Shown here in pieces: positions 1 through 6,066 of a DNA stretch of 6,067 bases. How positions within the stretch are numbered: the stretch's first letter is position 1; the number at the start of each line of letters is the position of its first letter. This DNA is from an uncultured Erysipelotrichaceae bacterium (GTDB lineage Bacteria > Bacillota_I > Bacilli_A > Erysipelotrichales > Erysipelotrichaceae), in assembly GCA_937893225.1 (NCBI GenBank), contig CALBJM010000330.1, positions 1 through 6,067 of the forward strand. The letters are read 5' to 3'. The notes beneath the pieces were generated by a model. That model ran no database searches and was not told the DNA's origin. It was given only the letters and a program-made list of their open reading frames with translations. The translations under genes and the position numbers were made by a program.

Positions 1-2
1 CA

Positions 3-449
3 GAAAGTGCTGTAAAATCTTCTGCTGCCCTTGGAACGCTTTTACACGAAGGTATTGGAGATACGATTCGTGTTTCCGTCTCTGCTCCACCAAAAGATGA
101 ATTGATTATTGGCAAGAAATTATTAAAAGCTTTTAAATTAGCACATCATGTGCCAGATCTTGTAGCTTGCCCAACATGTGGAAGAATTCAATATAATATG
201 CTTCCTCTTGTGAAAGAAATAGAAGCATATTTAGAAAGTATCCATGAAGACATTACGGTTGCCATAATGGGATGTCCAGTAAATGGAATACAAGAAGCTG
301 GAAGAGCAGATATTGGAGTTGCTGGTGGATATGATTCTGGACTTTTATTTCGAAAAGGAGAAGTTATCCGTCGTGTTCCGCAAAATGAAATTCGTGATGC
401 TTTGATTGAAGAAATCAATAAAGTCATTCAAGAAAAACATTCTGTATAA
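3..449 (+). CDS. ispG: IspG (GcpE), 4-hydroxy-3-methylbut-2-enyl diphosphate synthase, C-terminal part (5' end outside window)
   Basis: This is the last 148 codons of IspG, the [4Fe-4S] enzyme that reductively converts methylerythritol cyclodiphosphate to HMBPP in the cytosolic MEP isoprenoid pathway. The frame is open from base 3, so the start lies outside the window. Seen directly: a G-I-G-D-T-I-R-V segment (residues 18-25 of the fragment), the C-P-T-C-G-R motif (Cys56 and Cys59), M-G-C with Cys91, and Glu98 seven residues later. In the family, three Cys and one Glu in this spacing ligate the cluster, so the cluster-binding domain looks intact. A G-V-A-G-G motif follows. The usual N-G-P-G-E-A signature reads N-G-I-Q-E-A here, which keeps the ligand Glu but replaces Pro-Gly. 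The TAA at 447-449 lies inside the terminator hairpin. Identification is firm. Confidence 0.96.
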   Translation, partial: ESAVKSSAALGTLLHEGIGDTIRVSVSAPPKDELIIGKKLLKAFKLAHHVPDLVACPTCGRIQYNMLPLVKEIEAYLESIHEDITVAIMGCPVNGIQEAGRADIGVAGGYDSGLLFRKGEVIRRVPQNEIRDALIEEINKVIQEKHSV

Positions 450-488
450 AGTAAAACGTGTGTATGAATTACACACGTTTTACTTTAT
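446..488. terminator. Bidirectional intrinsic terminator between convergent ispG and the minus-strand operon
   Basis: Bases 446-464 pair with 470-488 without mismatch, giving a 19-bp stem and a 5-base loop (465-469). The core is GTAAAACGTGTGT opposite ACACACGTTTTAC. The outer third of the stem is A-rich on the left and T-rich on the right, so either strand's transcript has a U-rich 3' arm (GTTTTACTTTAT on both). There is no separate long U tract. The element sits exactly where two genes converge. It contains the ispG stop codon (447-449), and the minus-strand gene's stop (469-471) lies at the loop-stem boundary. Function is inferred from structure and position. Confidence 0.87.
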
Positions 489-1614
489 GCAATGCAAATA
501 ATTGCATATAGAATTGTATTGCTGCATTGGTATTTAGCAATGTATTCTGCATCAATGGTGCAAAAGAAATAATTGGTACATCACTTGGGTATTCTACGCT
601 GCTTTCTAGTAATGTAGGAATGACATACTCAATATGCAATGTATTGCGAATACTTTCTGCAATCACATTTAAGTCTTCATCTTGTGGATCCATAGCATAT
701 GTTTTGTTGTTCTTATATACTTGTTTTATTGTAACATTAGCTTGTTCAGCAGAGTGTTGCAGACACTGACATGCATTTTCTAGTTGTTGTGCATTAGATG
801 CATATATGATGAGTTTTCTATCTTGTTTATCTATGACTGGTAAAAACCATCTTGTACTTTCTGGTATCTTTTCCAATACTTCTTCCATAATTGCTTTTTT
901 GAACAATGGAAATATACGCAAAGCACATTGCATATCCCGAGAAAGAAATTCTTTACAAGCATACACACATGGAAATGCATCTTGTGAAAATACAGGATCA
1001 AATGTGATTGTTTGGTTTAAATCTCCTAGCCAATCATATTCTATATTGTCATGAGAAACTTCAAAAACCGCATATGATTTTCTGCCTCTTGCTAGAATTG
1101 CACTTGTCTCAGGAATACTAGAAAACTGCATCATTTCCGCTTCATCTGTATATACAAACTGCAATCTAATATGTTTTTCTTGTAAAGTAGAAAAGATTTG
1201 TGAATTTGCAGAGTACGTATAAGGAATTGCTATGACCAAACCATATTTCGGTGTTTTTGCTTCTTCAATAAATTGTTCAATTGCGGAAAAAAAAGCAAGC
1301 TTTGCTTCATCTTTGTGCAATATATAAACAACAGATTTTTTTTCTCTTGTTAATCCTTTAAAACACAACATAAAACATGTTTCGCAAGAAATATCTTCAA
1401 ATAGAATTGGAATTTGAGGATACTTTAATTGAATCGTTTCCAACAATCTTTGCTTATATTGCATAAAATCCATGGGTATATCTTTATGAAAATATGTATT
1501 AGCAAAGATTTGTGGATGAAATTTTTTTCTTGGAAAATGCAATATCAAGAAAACAGTTGTTATGAAAATAGAAAGAGACAAAAGAAAAACAATGCCAAAA
1601 ACCATGTGTTTCAT
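469..1614 (-). CDS. Membrane-anchored protein, probable degenerate M20-family (PM20D1/CPS1-like) metallohydrolase pseudoenzyme
   Basis: This 381-residue protein has one N-terminal hydrophobic segment (about residues 4-26) followed by a basic R-K-K, suggesting a signal anchor. I know no named family for it directly. By eye its order matches the anchored M20 peptidases of the PM20D1/carboxypeptidase-S type. A helix-rich start leads to a strand ending in H-K-D (100-102), at the place of the metal motif H-x-D. A helix follows (A-I-E-Q-F, 111-115), then a strand (G-L-V-I-A-I-P, 125-131), F-V-Y-T-D-E (153-158), a G-R-K-S-Y-A-V-F-E-V strand (177-186), a C-terminal P-I-I-S-F-A-P-L (347-354), and A-I-Q-F-Y-M-Q-L-F (365-373), which resembles the family's final helix. 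Missing are the G-R-G-x-x-D-M-K loop, the catalytic E-E pair, a G-G-H-S-S motif and the late metal-binding His. It is shorter than active relatives (about 450-500). The start overlaps the methyltransferase stop as ATGA and has a good Shine-Dalgarno. The gene is real; the family call is a hand alignment, and a novel anchored protein is the alternative. Confidence 0.6.
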   Translation of the reverse strand: MKHMVFGIVFLLSLSIFITTVFLILHFPRKKFHPQIFANTYFHKDIPMDFMQYKQRLLETIQLKYPQIPILFEDISCETCFMLCFKGLTREKKSVVYILHKDEAKLAFFSAIEQFIEEAKTPKYGLVIAIPYTYSANSQIFSTLQEKHIRLQFVYTDEAEMMQFSSIPETSAILARGRKSYAVFEVSHDNIEYDWLGDLNQTITFDPVFSQDAFPCVYACKEFLSRDMQCALRIFPLFKKAIMEEVLEKIPESTRWFLPVIDKQDRKLIIYASNAQQLENACQCLQHSAEQANVTIKQVYKNNKTYAMDPQDEDLNVIAESIRNTLHIEYVIPTLLESSVEYPSDVPIISFAPLMQNTLLNTNAAIQFYMQLFALHKVKRV

Positions 1615-2294
1615 TCTATTTCTCCCTTCCAGCCAAAGGAATTTCTATCATTGAAAAAAGCTGGTGCTTCTATCGTTAGGTGGATTCTAGGATTTTTTAC
1701 AAATTCTACCAAAATAGATTTTGCTTGTTTTTGACTAGATGCATATGCAATTTTCATTCTTTTCGCATACAAACCGTATTTTGCAGCTATTTGCAGCAAA
1801 ATAGTCATTTGATCTGGACGATAAACAATAGAAAATCTCCCATTATCTTTTAATAACCGTTTAACAGAAGAAAATAAGTCTTCTAGATTTAAGTATTCTT
1901 CATGTCTTGCAGCGCGTAATATAGCACTTGGATTCTTCAAATGTTCTTCTTTGGTATGAAAATATGGTGGATTACAGACAATCAAATCAAATGGAACATG
2001 CTGAAATTTTTGTACAGCAGTAACAAACAATGCTACTTCCAAATCATTTCTTTCAAAATTGTATCTCGCATTTTGAATCACATTTTCAAACAAATCGATT
2101 CCACAAAGATCACGCGCATGTTTTGTATGTGCATAGTAAAGAAGTGCACCATTATTCGTTCCAATATCTAGTACACTATCTTTTCTATGAACATCCATAA
2201 ATCTTCCTAATAATTCCGTATCAGAATTAAAATGATATAGATCATCTGGTTGATAGATGGAATACTTTGTGCCATTTAAATAATCAAGCTTCAT
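1611..2294 (-). CDS. trmN6: TrmN6-like tRNA1(Val) (adenine(37)-N6)-methyltransferase (YfiC/YabB family, COG4123 type)
   Basis: This 227-residue class I SAM-dependent methyltransferase probably makes m6A at position 37 of tRNA(Val) in the cytoplasm. Family features: an N-terminal L-D-Y-L-N-G with a D-x-Y-x-F-x-x-D-T-x-L-L segment, the SAM-binding motif V-L-D-I-G-T-N-N-G (about 41-49), the acidic end of strand 2 in G-I-D-L (65-68), the N6-adenine catalytic motif N-P-P-Y (108-111), A-R-H-E (129-132) and a Y-R-P (158-160) of the YabB type. Length fits the family (about 230-250). I prefer the ATG at 2294: it has AGGA five bases upstream and overlaps the kinase stop by 11 bp. A TTG at 2312 would add six residues but has no Shine-Dalgarno. 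The stop overlaps the next ATG (ATGA). The family is secure. The exact tRNA target is inferred, since related YabB-type enzymes are less studied than the E. coli protein. Confidence 0.88.
   Translation of the reverse strand: MKLDYLNGTKYSIYQPDDLYHFNSDTELLGRFMDVHRKDSVLDIGTNNGALLYYAHTKHARDLCGIDLFENVIQNARYNFERNDLEVALFVTAVQKFQHVPFDLIVCNPPYFHTKEEHLKNPSAILRAARHEEYLNLEDLFSSVKRLLKDNGRFSIVYRPDQMTILLQIAAKYGLYAKRMKIAYASSQKQAKSILVEFVKNPRIHLTIEAPAFFNDRNSFGWKGEIE
1622..1630 (-). promoter_or_regulatory. Ribosome binding site of the M20-like gene
   Basis: On the minus strand, GGAAGGGAG lies seven bases before the ATG at 1614. It sits inside the last codons of the methyltransferase gene. With the ATGA overlap it supports this start and translational coupling. 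Confidence 0.7.
2283..2293 (-). repeat. Gene-junction repeat, copy 1 (kinase stop / methyltransferase start)
   Basis: TGAAGCTTGAT on the minus strand contains the kinase TGA stop and codes for the start of the methyltransferase in the other frame (M-K-L-D with the preceding A). The identical 11 bases occur at the regulator-kinase junction. It includes a palindromic AAGCTT. It may be coincidence driven by the shared M-K-L-D start. Confidence 0.5.
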
Positions 2295-3714
2295 GTGTTT
2301 CCTGTAATTCAAAATAAAATGTTGAACCTATATGTTCTTTTGTCTCTACCCCTACCACTGCACCATAGGTATCCGCAATTGTTTTAACAATCGATAAACC
2401 TAAGCCAGTGCTAGTCATATTTCTTCTGAAAGATTTAGACGATTTTTGATAACGATTCCAAATATATGGCAATTCTTCATCAGAAATGCCTTCACCTTCA
2501 TCTCTCACTTCAAAATGTACTGTTTCTTCGTCACTTTTCATATACGCTTTCACGTAGATCGTTTTTCCAGAAGGCGTATGTTTGATTGCATTTGTCAAAT
2601 AGTTAGATACAATTTGTGCCATTTTGACACGATCAAAATAAATCGTTAATTCATTGGGAACATCAATTTCTATTTTTAAACCTGCAGTCCTTAACAAAGA
2701 CTCGTTCATTTGCACGACTTCATAAATAATTTCCACAAGATCAATATTTTCGCGATGTATGATGGCATTGCCACTCTGCATTCTACTCATTTCGCTCATA
2801 TCATTGATCAAACGAGACATATATTCTGTTTCGTGAATAATCACTTCTAAGTGCTTATTTCTTTTTTCTGGATTATTCCCAGAAATATCGCGTATCATTT
2901 CAGCATACGCACGAATATCTGTCAAAGGTGTACGAATATCATGTGACACATTTGCAATCAAGTCTCTCCGCAATTCATCGATTTTCGCAAGTTTGTCTTT
3001 TGTATCATTGAGTGTTGAAGCGAGTTCTTTTGTTTCTGTAAATGAGCCACCCGTAAAAGTTACTGAATAGTCTGCTTCAGCTAATTTCTGTGCTTCTTTT
3101 TTCATACGAACAATTGGCTGTGTAATCGATGTTGAAATATATAGAGCAAGTAAAGAAGCAATGGCTATAGCAATGAGTGTATATAGTCCATATTGTTGAT
3201 AAAAGAAAGAAACAACAGAATCAACAGGTTCAAGCGGTGCATTCACAAATATATAATAATTTGCTAAAGAAGCACGTATAGTTCTTGCATATACTATCAT
3301 TTGCTGACCCGTAGACGCATTGTCTTCAAATGAAGATATTTCACCTGTGCTTTTTTCTTTTTGCAAGGAAGATACATAGTCTTCTTCTTGAAAACTAGAC
3401 GTATTTAATAAACAGCCTGAACCTAGTGAATCTGAAGCATATACCTTTTTTCCATTGTCATTGTAGATTTGCACGCAAACATCATTATCTATGGTCGTAT
3501 GTAAAGCATGACCTATCGATTCACTTGTTCCATCGATTATAATATCTTGTGTAATGGCATCCGCTACTGTATTCATTGAACGAATCTTACTATTTCGATA
3601 ATATGGTCTAACAAAGCCAATTTGTAAAATACCAATAAATGTCGTAATACCTACCGCAAGTAGAAAAAATACGAGCCAAAAGCGGAAACGAATTCCATTT
3701 CGATCAAGCTTCAA
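2284..3714 (-). CDS. Membrane sensor histidine kinase (HAMP, HisKA, HATPase_c) of an OmpR-type two-component system
   Basis: This 476-residue sensor kinase is predicted to autophosphorylate on His and pass phosphate to the response regulator encoded just upstream. Domains (numbered from the TTG at 3714): TM1 about 12-34, an extracytoplasmic sensor about 35-174 with Cys80 and Cys101, TM2 about 176-195, HAMP about 196-246, an H-box N-V-S-H-D-I-R-T-P-L with phosphoacceptor His258, an N-box N-Y-L-T-N-A-I-K-H with Asn375, a G1 box D-E-G-E-G (405-409) and a G2 box T-G-L-G-L-S (436-441). All catalytic boxes are present. The frame stays open to a GTG at 3762, but that start overlaps the regulator by 59 bp and lacks a Shine-Dalgarno. 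The TTG at 3714 gives an 11-bp overlap, a G-rich site seven bases upstream, and an M-K-L-D start like the next gene. The short basic start before TM1 suits this kinase class. The stimulus cannot be read from the sequence. Confidence 0.93.
   Translation of the reverse strand: MKLDRNGIRFRFWLVFFLLAVGITTFIGILQIGFVRPYYRNSKIRSMNTVADAITQDIIIDGTSESIGHALHTTIDNDVCVQIYNDNGKKVYASDSLGSGCLLNTSSFQEEDYVSSLQKEKSTGEISSFEDNASTGQQMIVYARTIRASLANYYIFVNAPLEPVDSVVSFFYQQYGLYTLIAIAIASLLALYISTSITQPIVRMKKEAQKLAEADYSVTFTGGSFTETKELASTLNDTKDKLAKIDELRRDLIANVSHDIRTPLTDIRAYAEMIRDISGNNPEKRNKHLEVIIHETEYMSRLINDMSEMSRMQSGNAIIHRENIDLVEIIYEVVQMNESLLRTAGLKIEIDVPNELTIYFDRVKMAQIVSNYLTNAIKHTPSGKTIYVKAYMKSDEETVHFEVRDEGEGISDEELPYIWNRYQKSSKSFRRNMTSTGLGLSIVKTIADTYGAVVGVETKEHIGSTFYFELQETHEA
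2300..2303 (-). promoter_or_regulatory. Ribosome binding site deciding the methyltransferase start
   Basis: AGGA on the minus strand is five bases before the ATG at 2294. No comparable site precedes the in-frame TTG at 2312, so this short site favours the shorter protein. Confidence 0.55.
3703..3713 (-). repeat. Gene-junction repeat, copy 2 (regulator stop / kinase start)
   Basis: The same TGAAGCTTGAT as at 2283-2293. Here it holds the regulator TGA stop and the first codons of the kinase, which starts with TTG (the preceding base is T rather than A). The matching layout supports the TTG start at 3714. Confidence 0.5.
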
Positions 3715-4363
3715 ACTTATACCCCATTCCTCTAACTGTGACAATATGATCTCTATATGCACCTAGATTATGCCGCAACATCTTAATATGTGTATCAACT
3801 GTTCTATCATCTCCAAAATAGTCATAGTTCCACACTTCTTCTAAGAGTTGTTGACGAGATAAAGCAATATTTTTATTGTTCATTAAATAGATCAATAAAT
3901 CGATTTCTTTCGGTGTCAATGTCACCCTTTCTCCATCAACCGTCACAGTCCTACCTAATAGATCTACAACAAGACCTTCAAAAGTAATAGTATTCTTTTC
4001 TCTATGCGTTCCTCTTTCCAATACGACTTTGACTCTTGCCATCAATTCTTTTGGTGAAAATGGCTTGATAACATAATCATCGATACCTAGCCCAAAAGCA
4101 TAAAGTTTGTCATATTCTTCACATCTTGCACTCAACATAATAATCGGTACATCTTGTGTTTTCTTTATTTCTTTACAAGCTGAAAAACCATCTAATCCTG
4201 GCATCATCACATCTAATATGACGCAATCATAGTGTGTTTGCTTTACTTTTTCTACAGCCTCTACACCATCCTGGGCTTCATCTGCTTCATAACCTGACAA
4301 TTCACAATATTCTCTAACTACTTCACGAATATTTGTTTCATCATCTACAATAAGTATCCTCAT
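3704..4363 (-). CDS. OmpR/PhoB-family DNA-binding response regulator
   Basis: This 219-residue cytoplasmic transcription factor pairs with the histidine kinase encoded immediately downstream. The N-terminal receiver domain (about 1-118) has the acidic pair Asp7-Asp8, the phosphoacceptor Asp51 in I-L-D-V-M-M-P-G, Ser78 at the switch Thr/Ser position and Lys100 in K-P-F. The C-terminal winged helix (about 124-219) ends in the usual R-T-V-D-T-H-I-K-M-L-R recognition helix and a V-R-G-M-G-Y-K-F-E wing. All key residues are present and the length is typical. The ATG at 4363 overlaps the dnaE stop as ATGA and has an ideal Shine-Dalgarno. Target genes are unknown, and no operator is recognisable because the operon promoter lies outside the window. 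Subfamily names such as VanR- or PhoP-like cannot be justified from this sequence alone. Confidence 0.95.
   Translation of the reverse strand: MRILIVDDETNIREVVREYCELSGYEADEAQDGVEAVEKVKQTHYDCVILDVMMPGLDGFSACKEIKKTQDVPIIMLSARCEEYDKLYAFGLGIDDYVIKPFSPKELMARVKVVLERGTHREKNTITFEGLVVDLLGRTVTVDGERVTLTPKEIDLLIYLMNNKNIALSRQQLLEEVWNYDYFGDDRTVDTHIKMLRHNLGAYRDHIVTVRGMGYKFEA
3722..3733 (-). promoter_or_regulatory. Probable ribosome binding region of the histidine kinase
   Basis: On the minus strand, AGAGGAATGGGG lies just upstream of the TTG at 3714, with the GGGG seven bases away. It falls within the last codons of the response regulator. It is a modest match, but better than anything before the GTG at 3762. 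Confidence 0.4.
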
Positions 4364-6066
4364 CTTGTAATACCTCCAGTTTGCACAAATTGGATGGAGT
4401 CACAAATAATGGATCCATCTTCTTGTATTTTAGCATAAAAGACCGCATACGCGCCTTTCACAAGCATTGCTGCATATTTTTCATATTGCCTTGGCATGAC
4501 CATCATATTCATTTCACCTGTTTCATCACTGAGTTTAATAAATGCCATCATATTGCCTTTTTTTGTTCTATGCGTACGCACTTCTCGAACCACAGCAAAT
4601 CCATTGATTCTTCCACTTTGCATCAACAAATTAGCTATAGATGGTAAATGAATATGATTCTCCTGCCGTATTTGGATAATGCGAGACGGTCCTAAAGTGA
4701 AGCCAAGTGCTTCTCTTTCATATTCTTCTTTTACACTTTCGTTTTCACCTTTTTTTAATAACGTAGGTTTACTAACTAGATCAAAGTTCAGAAAGGTCTG
4801 CCCATTCTTCACAACTTGTATAACATCTGCGTAAGCCTCTGCTTGTTCAAGTGCAGATTTGAGTGTCATGCGTGTTTCGTGGAAACAGTCTAGACTTCCG
4901 CTATCAATCAAAGATGTAATTTGTGCTTGCGTAATCTTATATATATGACATCTTGCTACAAAGTCAAAAATATCAATATATTTTCCATTTTTACTTCTTT
5001 CTTTTACAATGATTTCAGACACTCTAAAACCAATGCCTTTAACAATCGATAGTGGTAAACGAAGGCCTTGATTTTCTTTTGTATAATAGGACATACTTTC
5101 ATTAACAGATGGATAAAAAATCTGTATTTTTCTTCGTCTGCATTCATCTACATATTGTGCTGTTTTATAGATATCATTCATGACGCTATCTAAAAGAGAT
5201 GTATAGAATGCATATGGATAATTTGCTTTTAAATATGCCATTTGATAAGCAATATGTGCATAAGCAACCGCATGTGATTTATTAAAACCATACCCCGCAA
5301 ATTTCTCTATTTCTTGAAACAATATATTTGCTTTTTCTTCTGTATATCCATTTTTTAAAGCCCCATCAATAAAATCTTTTTTCAAATTTTCCATTTCATT
5401 GACTTTCTTCTTTGAAATAGCTTTTCTTAAAATATCCGCTTTACCTAATGAAAAAGAAGCTACAACTTGAGCAATCATCATGATTTGTTCTTGATAGATC
5501 ATAACACCATATGTTTGTTTTAAAATTGGTGCTACAGTAGATGAAACATATTGTATACGAGAAATATCTTGTTTGTTTTGTAAATATGTGCGGATATTAT
5601 CCATTGGTCCTGGACGATAAAGTGCCATAGCATCTGCTATCTCTAGGATATTATTAGGCTGCATCCTTCTCAATAAACTCTTGATGCCTTCACTTTCAAA
5701 TTGGAATACCCCAAGTGTATCTGCATTTGAAAAAACAGCATATGTTTTCGAATCATTCATAGGAATGGAAAGAATATGAAAAGTCGGTTCTTTCTCTTGG
5801 ATCTTTTTGACGATTTCATCTATGACAGATAGATTTCTAAGCCCTAAAAAATCCATTTTAATCAATCCGCGCTCTTCCAAATATTCCATAGAATATTGAC
5901 ATGTACGAATATCTTCACCACTACGCGTTGTTGGTACGATTTGATGCAAAGGCTTTTGTGACAATAAAATACCCCCTGCATGAACACTAGATTGTCTTGG
6001 CAAACCTTCTAATCGTACAGCCATCTGAAATAAAGAAAGAAAACGATCATCTGATTGAACGATTTG
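4360..6066 (-). CDS. dnaE: DNA polymerase III alpha subunit, DnaE type, C-terminal half (5' end outside window)
   Basis: These are the last 568 codons of a DnaE replicative polymerase; the frame stays open to the window edge. The ATG at 6024 is internal (Met15 of the fragment), not the start. Family features in fragment numbering: L-E-G-L-P-R-Q-S-S-V-H-A-G-G-I (about 19-33); K-M-D-F-L-G-L-R with the third catalytic Asp at residue 72; F-Q-F-E-S-E-G-I (about 121-128); Y-R-P-G-P-M (150-155); G-Y-G-F-N-K-S-H-A (258-266); a helix-hairpin-helix-like I-D-S-G-S-L-D-C-F (about 387-395); and a C-terminal OB fold with K-G-N-M-M-A-F-I-K-L-S-D-E-T-G-E (about 503-518). The PHP domain and first two catalytic Asp residues would be upstream. 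In Bacillota, DnaE usually works beside PolC, often extending primers; that role is inferred. E-R-E-A-L-G-F-T-L-G-P-S differs from the common G-F-Y-L-S-G-H-P. The gene overlaps the regulator start by 4 bp. Confidence 0.95.
   Translation of the reverse strand, partial: QIVQSDDRFLSLFQMAVRLEGLPRQSSVHAGGILLSQKPLHQIVPTTRSGEDIRTCQYSMEYLEERGLIKMDFLGLRNLSVIDEIVKKIQEKEPTFHILSIPMNDSKTYAVFSNADTLGVFQFESEGIKSLLRRMQPNNILEIADAMALYRPGPMDNIRTYLQNKQDISRIQYVSSTVAPILKQTYGVMIYQEQIMMIAQVVASFSLGKADILRKAISKKKVNEMENLKKDFIDGALKNGYTEEKANILFQEIEKFAGYGFNKSHAVAYAHIAYQMAYLKANYPYAFYTSLLDSVMNDIYKTAQYVDECRRRKIQIFYPSVNESMSYYTKENQGLRLPLSIVKGIGFRVSEIIVKERSKNGKYIDIFDFVARCHIYKITQAQITSLIDSGSLDCFHETRMTLKSALEQAEAYADVIQVVKNGQTFLNFDLVSKPTLLKKGENESVKEEYEREALGFTLGPSRIIQIRQENHIHLPSIANLLMQSGRINGFAVVREVRTHRTKKGNMMAFIKLSDETGEMNMMVMPRQYEKYAAMLVKGAYAVFYAKIQEDGSIICDSIQFVQTGGITR
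4372..4377 (-). promoter_or_regulatory. Consensus ribosome binding site of the response regulator
   Basis: GGAGGT on the minus strand lies eight bases before the ATG at 4363 and within the final codons of dnaE. It is the strongest Shine-Dalgarno in the window, suggesting the regulator can be translated efficiently in addition to coupling from dnaE. Confidence 0.75.

Noticed and set aside
188..427. Minus-strand 79-codon frame inside ispG
   Set aside because: It lies wholly opposite conserved IspG codons and has no recognisable protein features.
102..449. A complete 115-residue gene starting at 102
   Set aside because: The frame stays open to base 3 and encodes conserved IspG sequence before 102, and the apparent start is an ATT codon. 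It is the tail of a larger gene.
527..1054. Two plus-strand frames (527-769 and 806-1054) opposite the M20-like gene, possible antisense small proteins
   Set aside because: Neither has a recognisable domain or convincing start. They are explained as antisense shadows of the 381-residue protein.
469..1614. A decaying pseudogene
   Set aside because: The frame is uninterrupted, has a good ribosome site, is coupled to the upstream gene, and keeps a coherent anchor and secondary-structure pattern. Loss of catalytic residues fits a pseudoenzyme better than decay.
1429..1734. Plus-strand 101-codon frame opposite the M20-like gene and methyltransferase
   Set aside because: It crosses two real genes on the opposite strand, has no ribosome site I can support, and its composition looks like the complement of coding sequence.
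2295..2312. TTG start at 2312 for the methyltransferase
   Set aside because: No Shine-Dalgarno precedes it, and it adds six residues with no family match. The ATG at 2294 has AGGA at good spacing.
4360..6024. DnaE as a 554-residue protein starting at the ATG at 6024
   Set aside because: The frame continues to the window edge with conserved DnaE-like residues, and there is no ribosome site before 6024. The full protein should be about twice as long.
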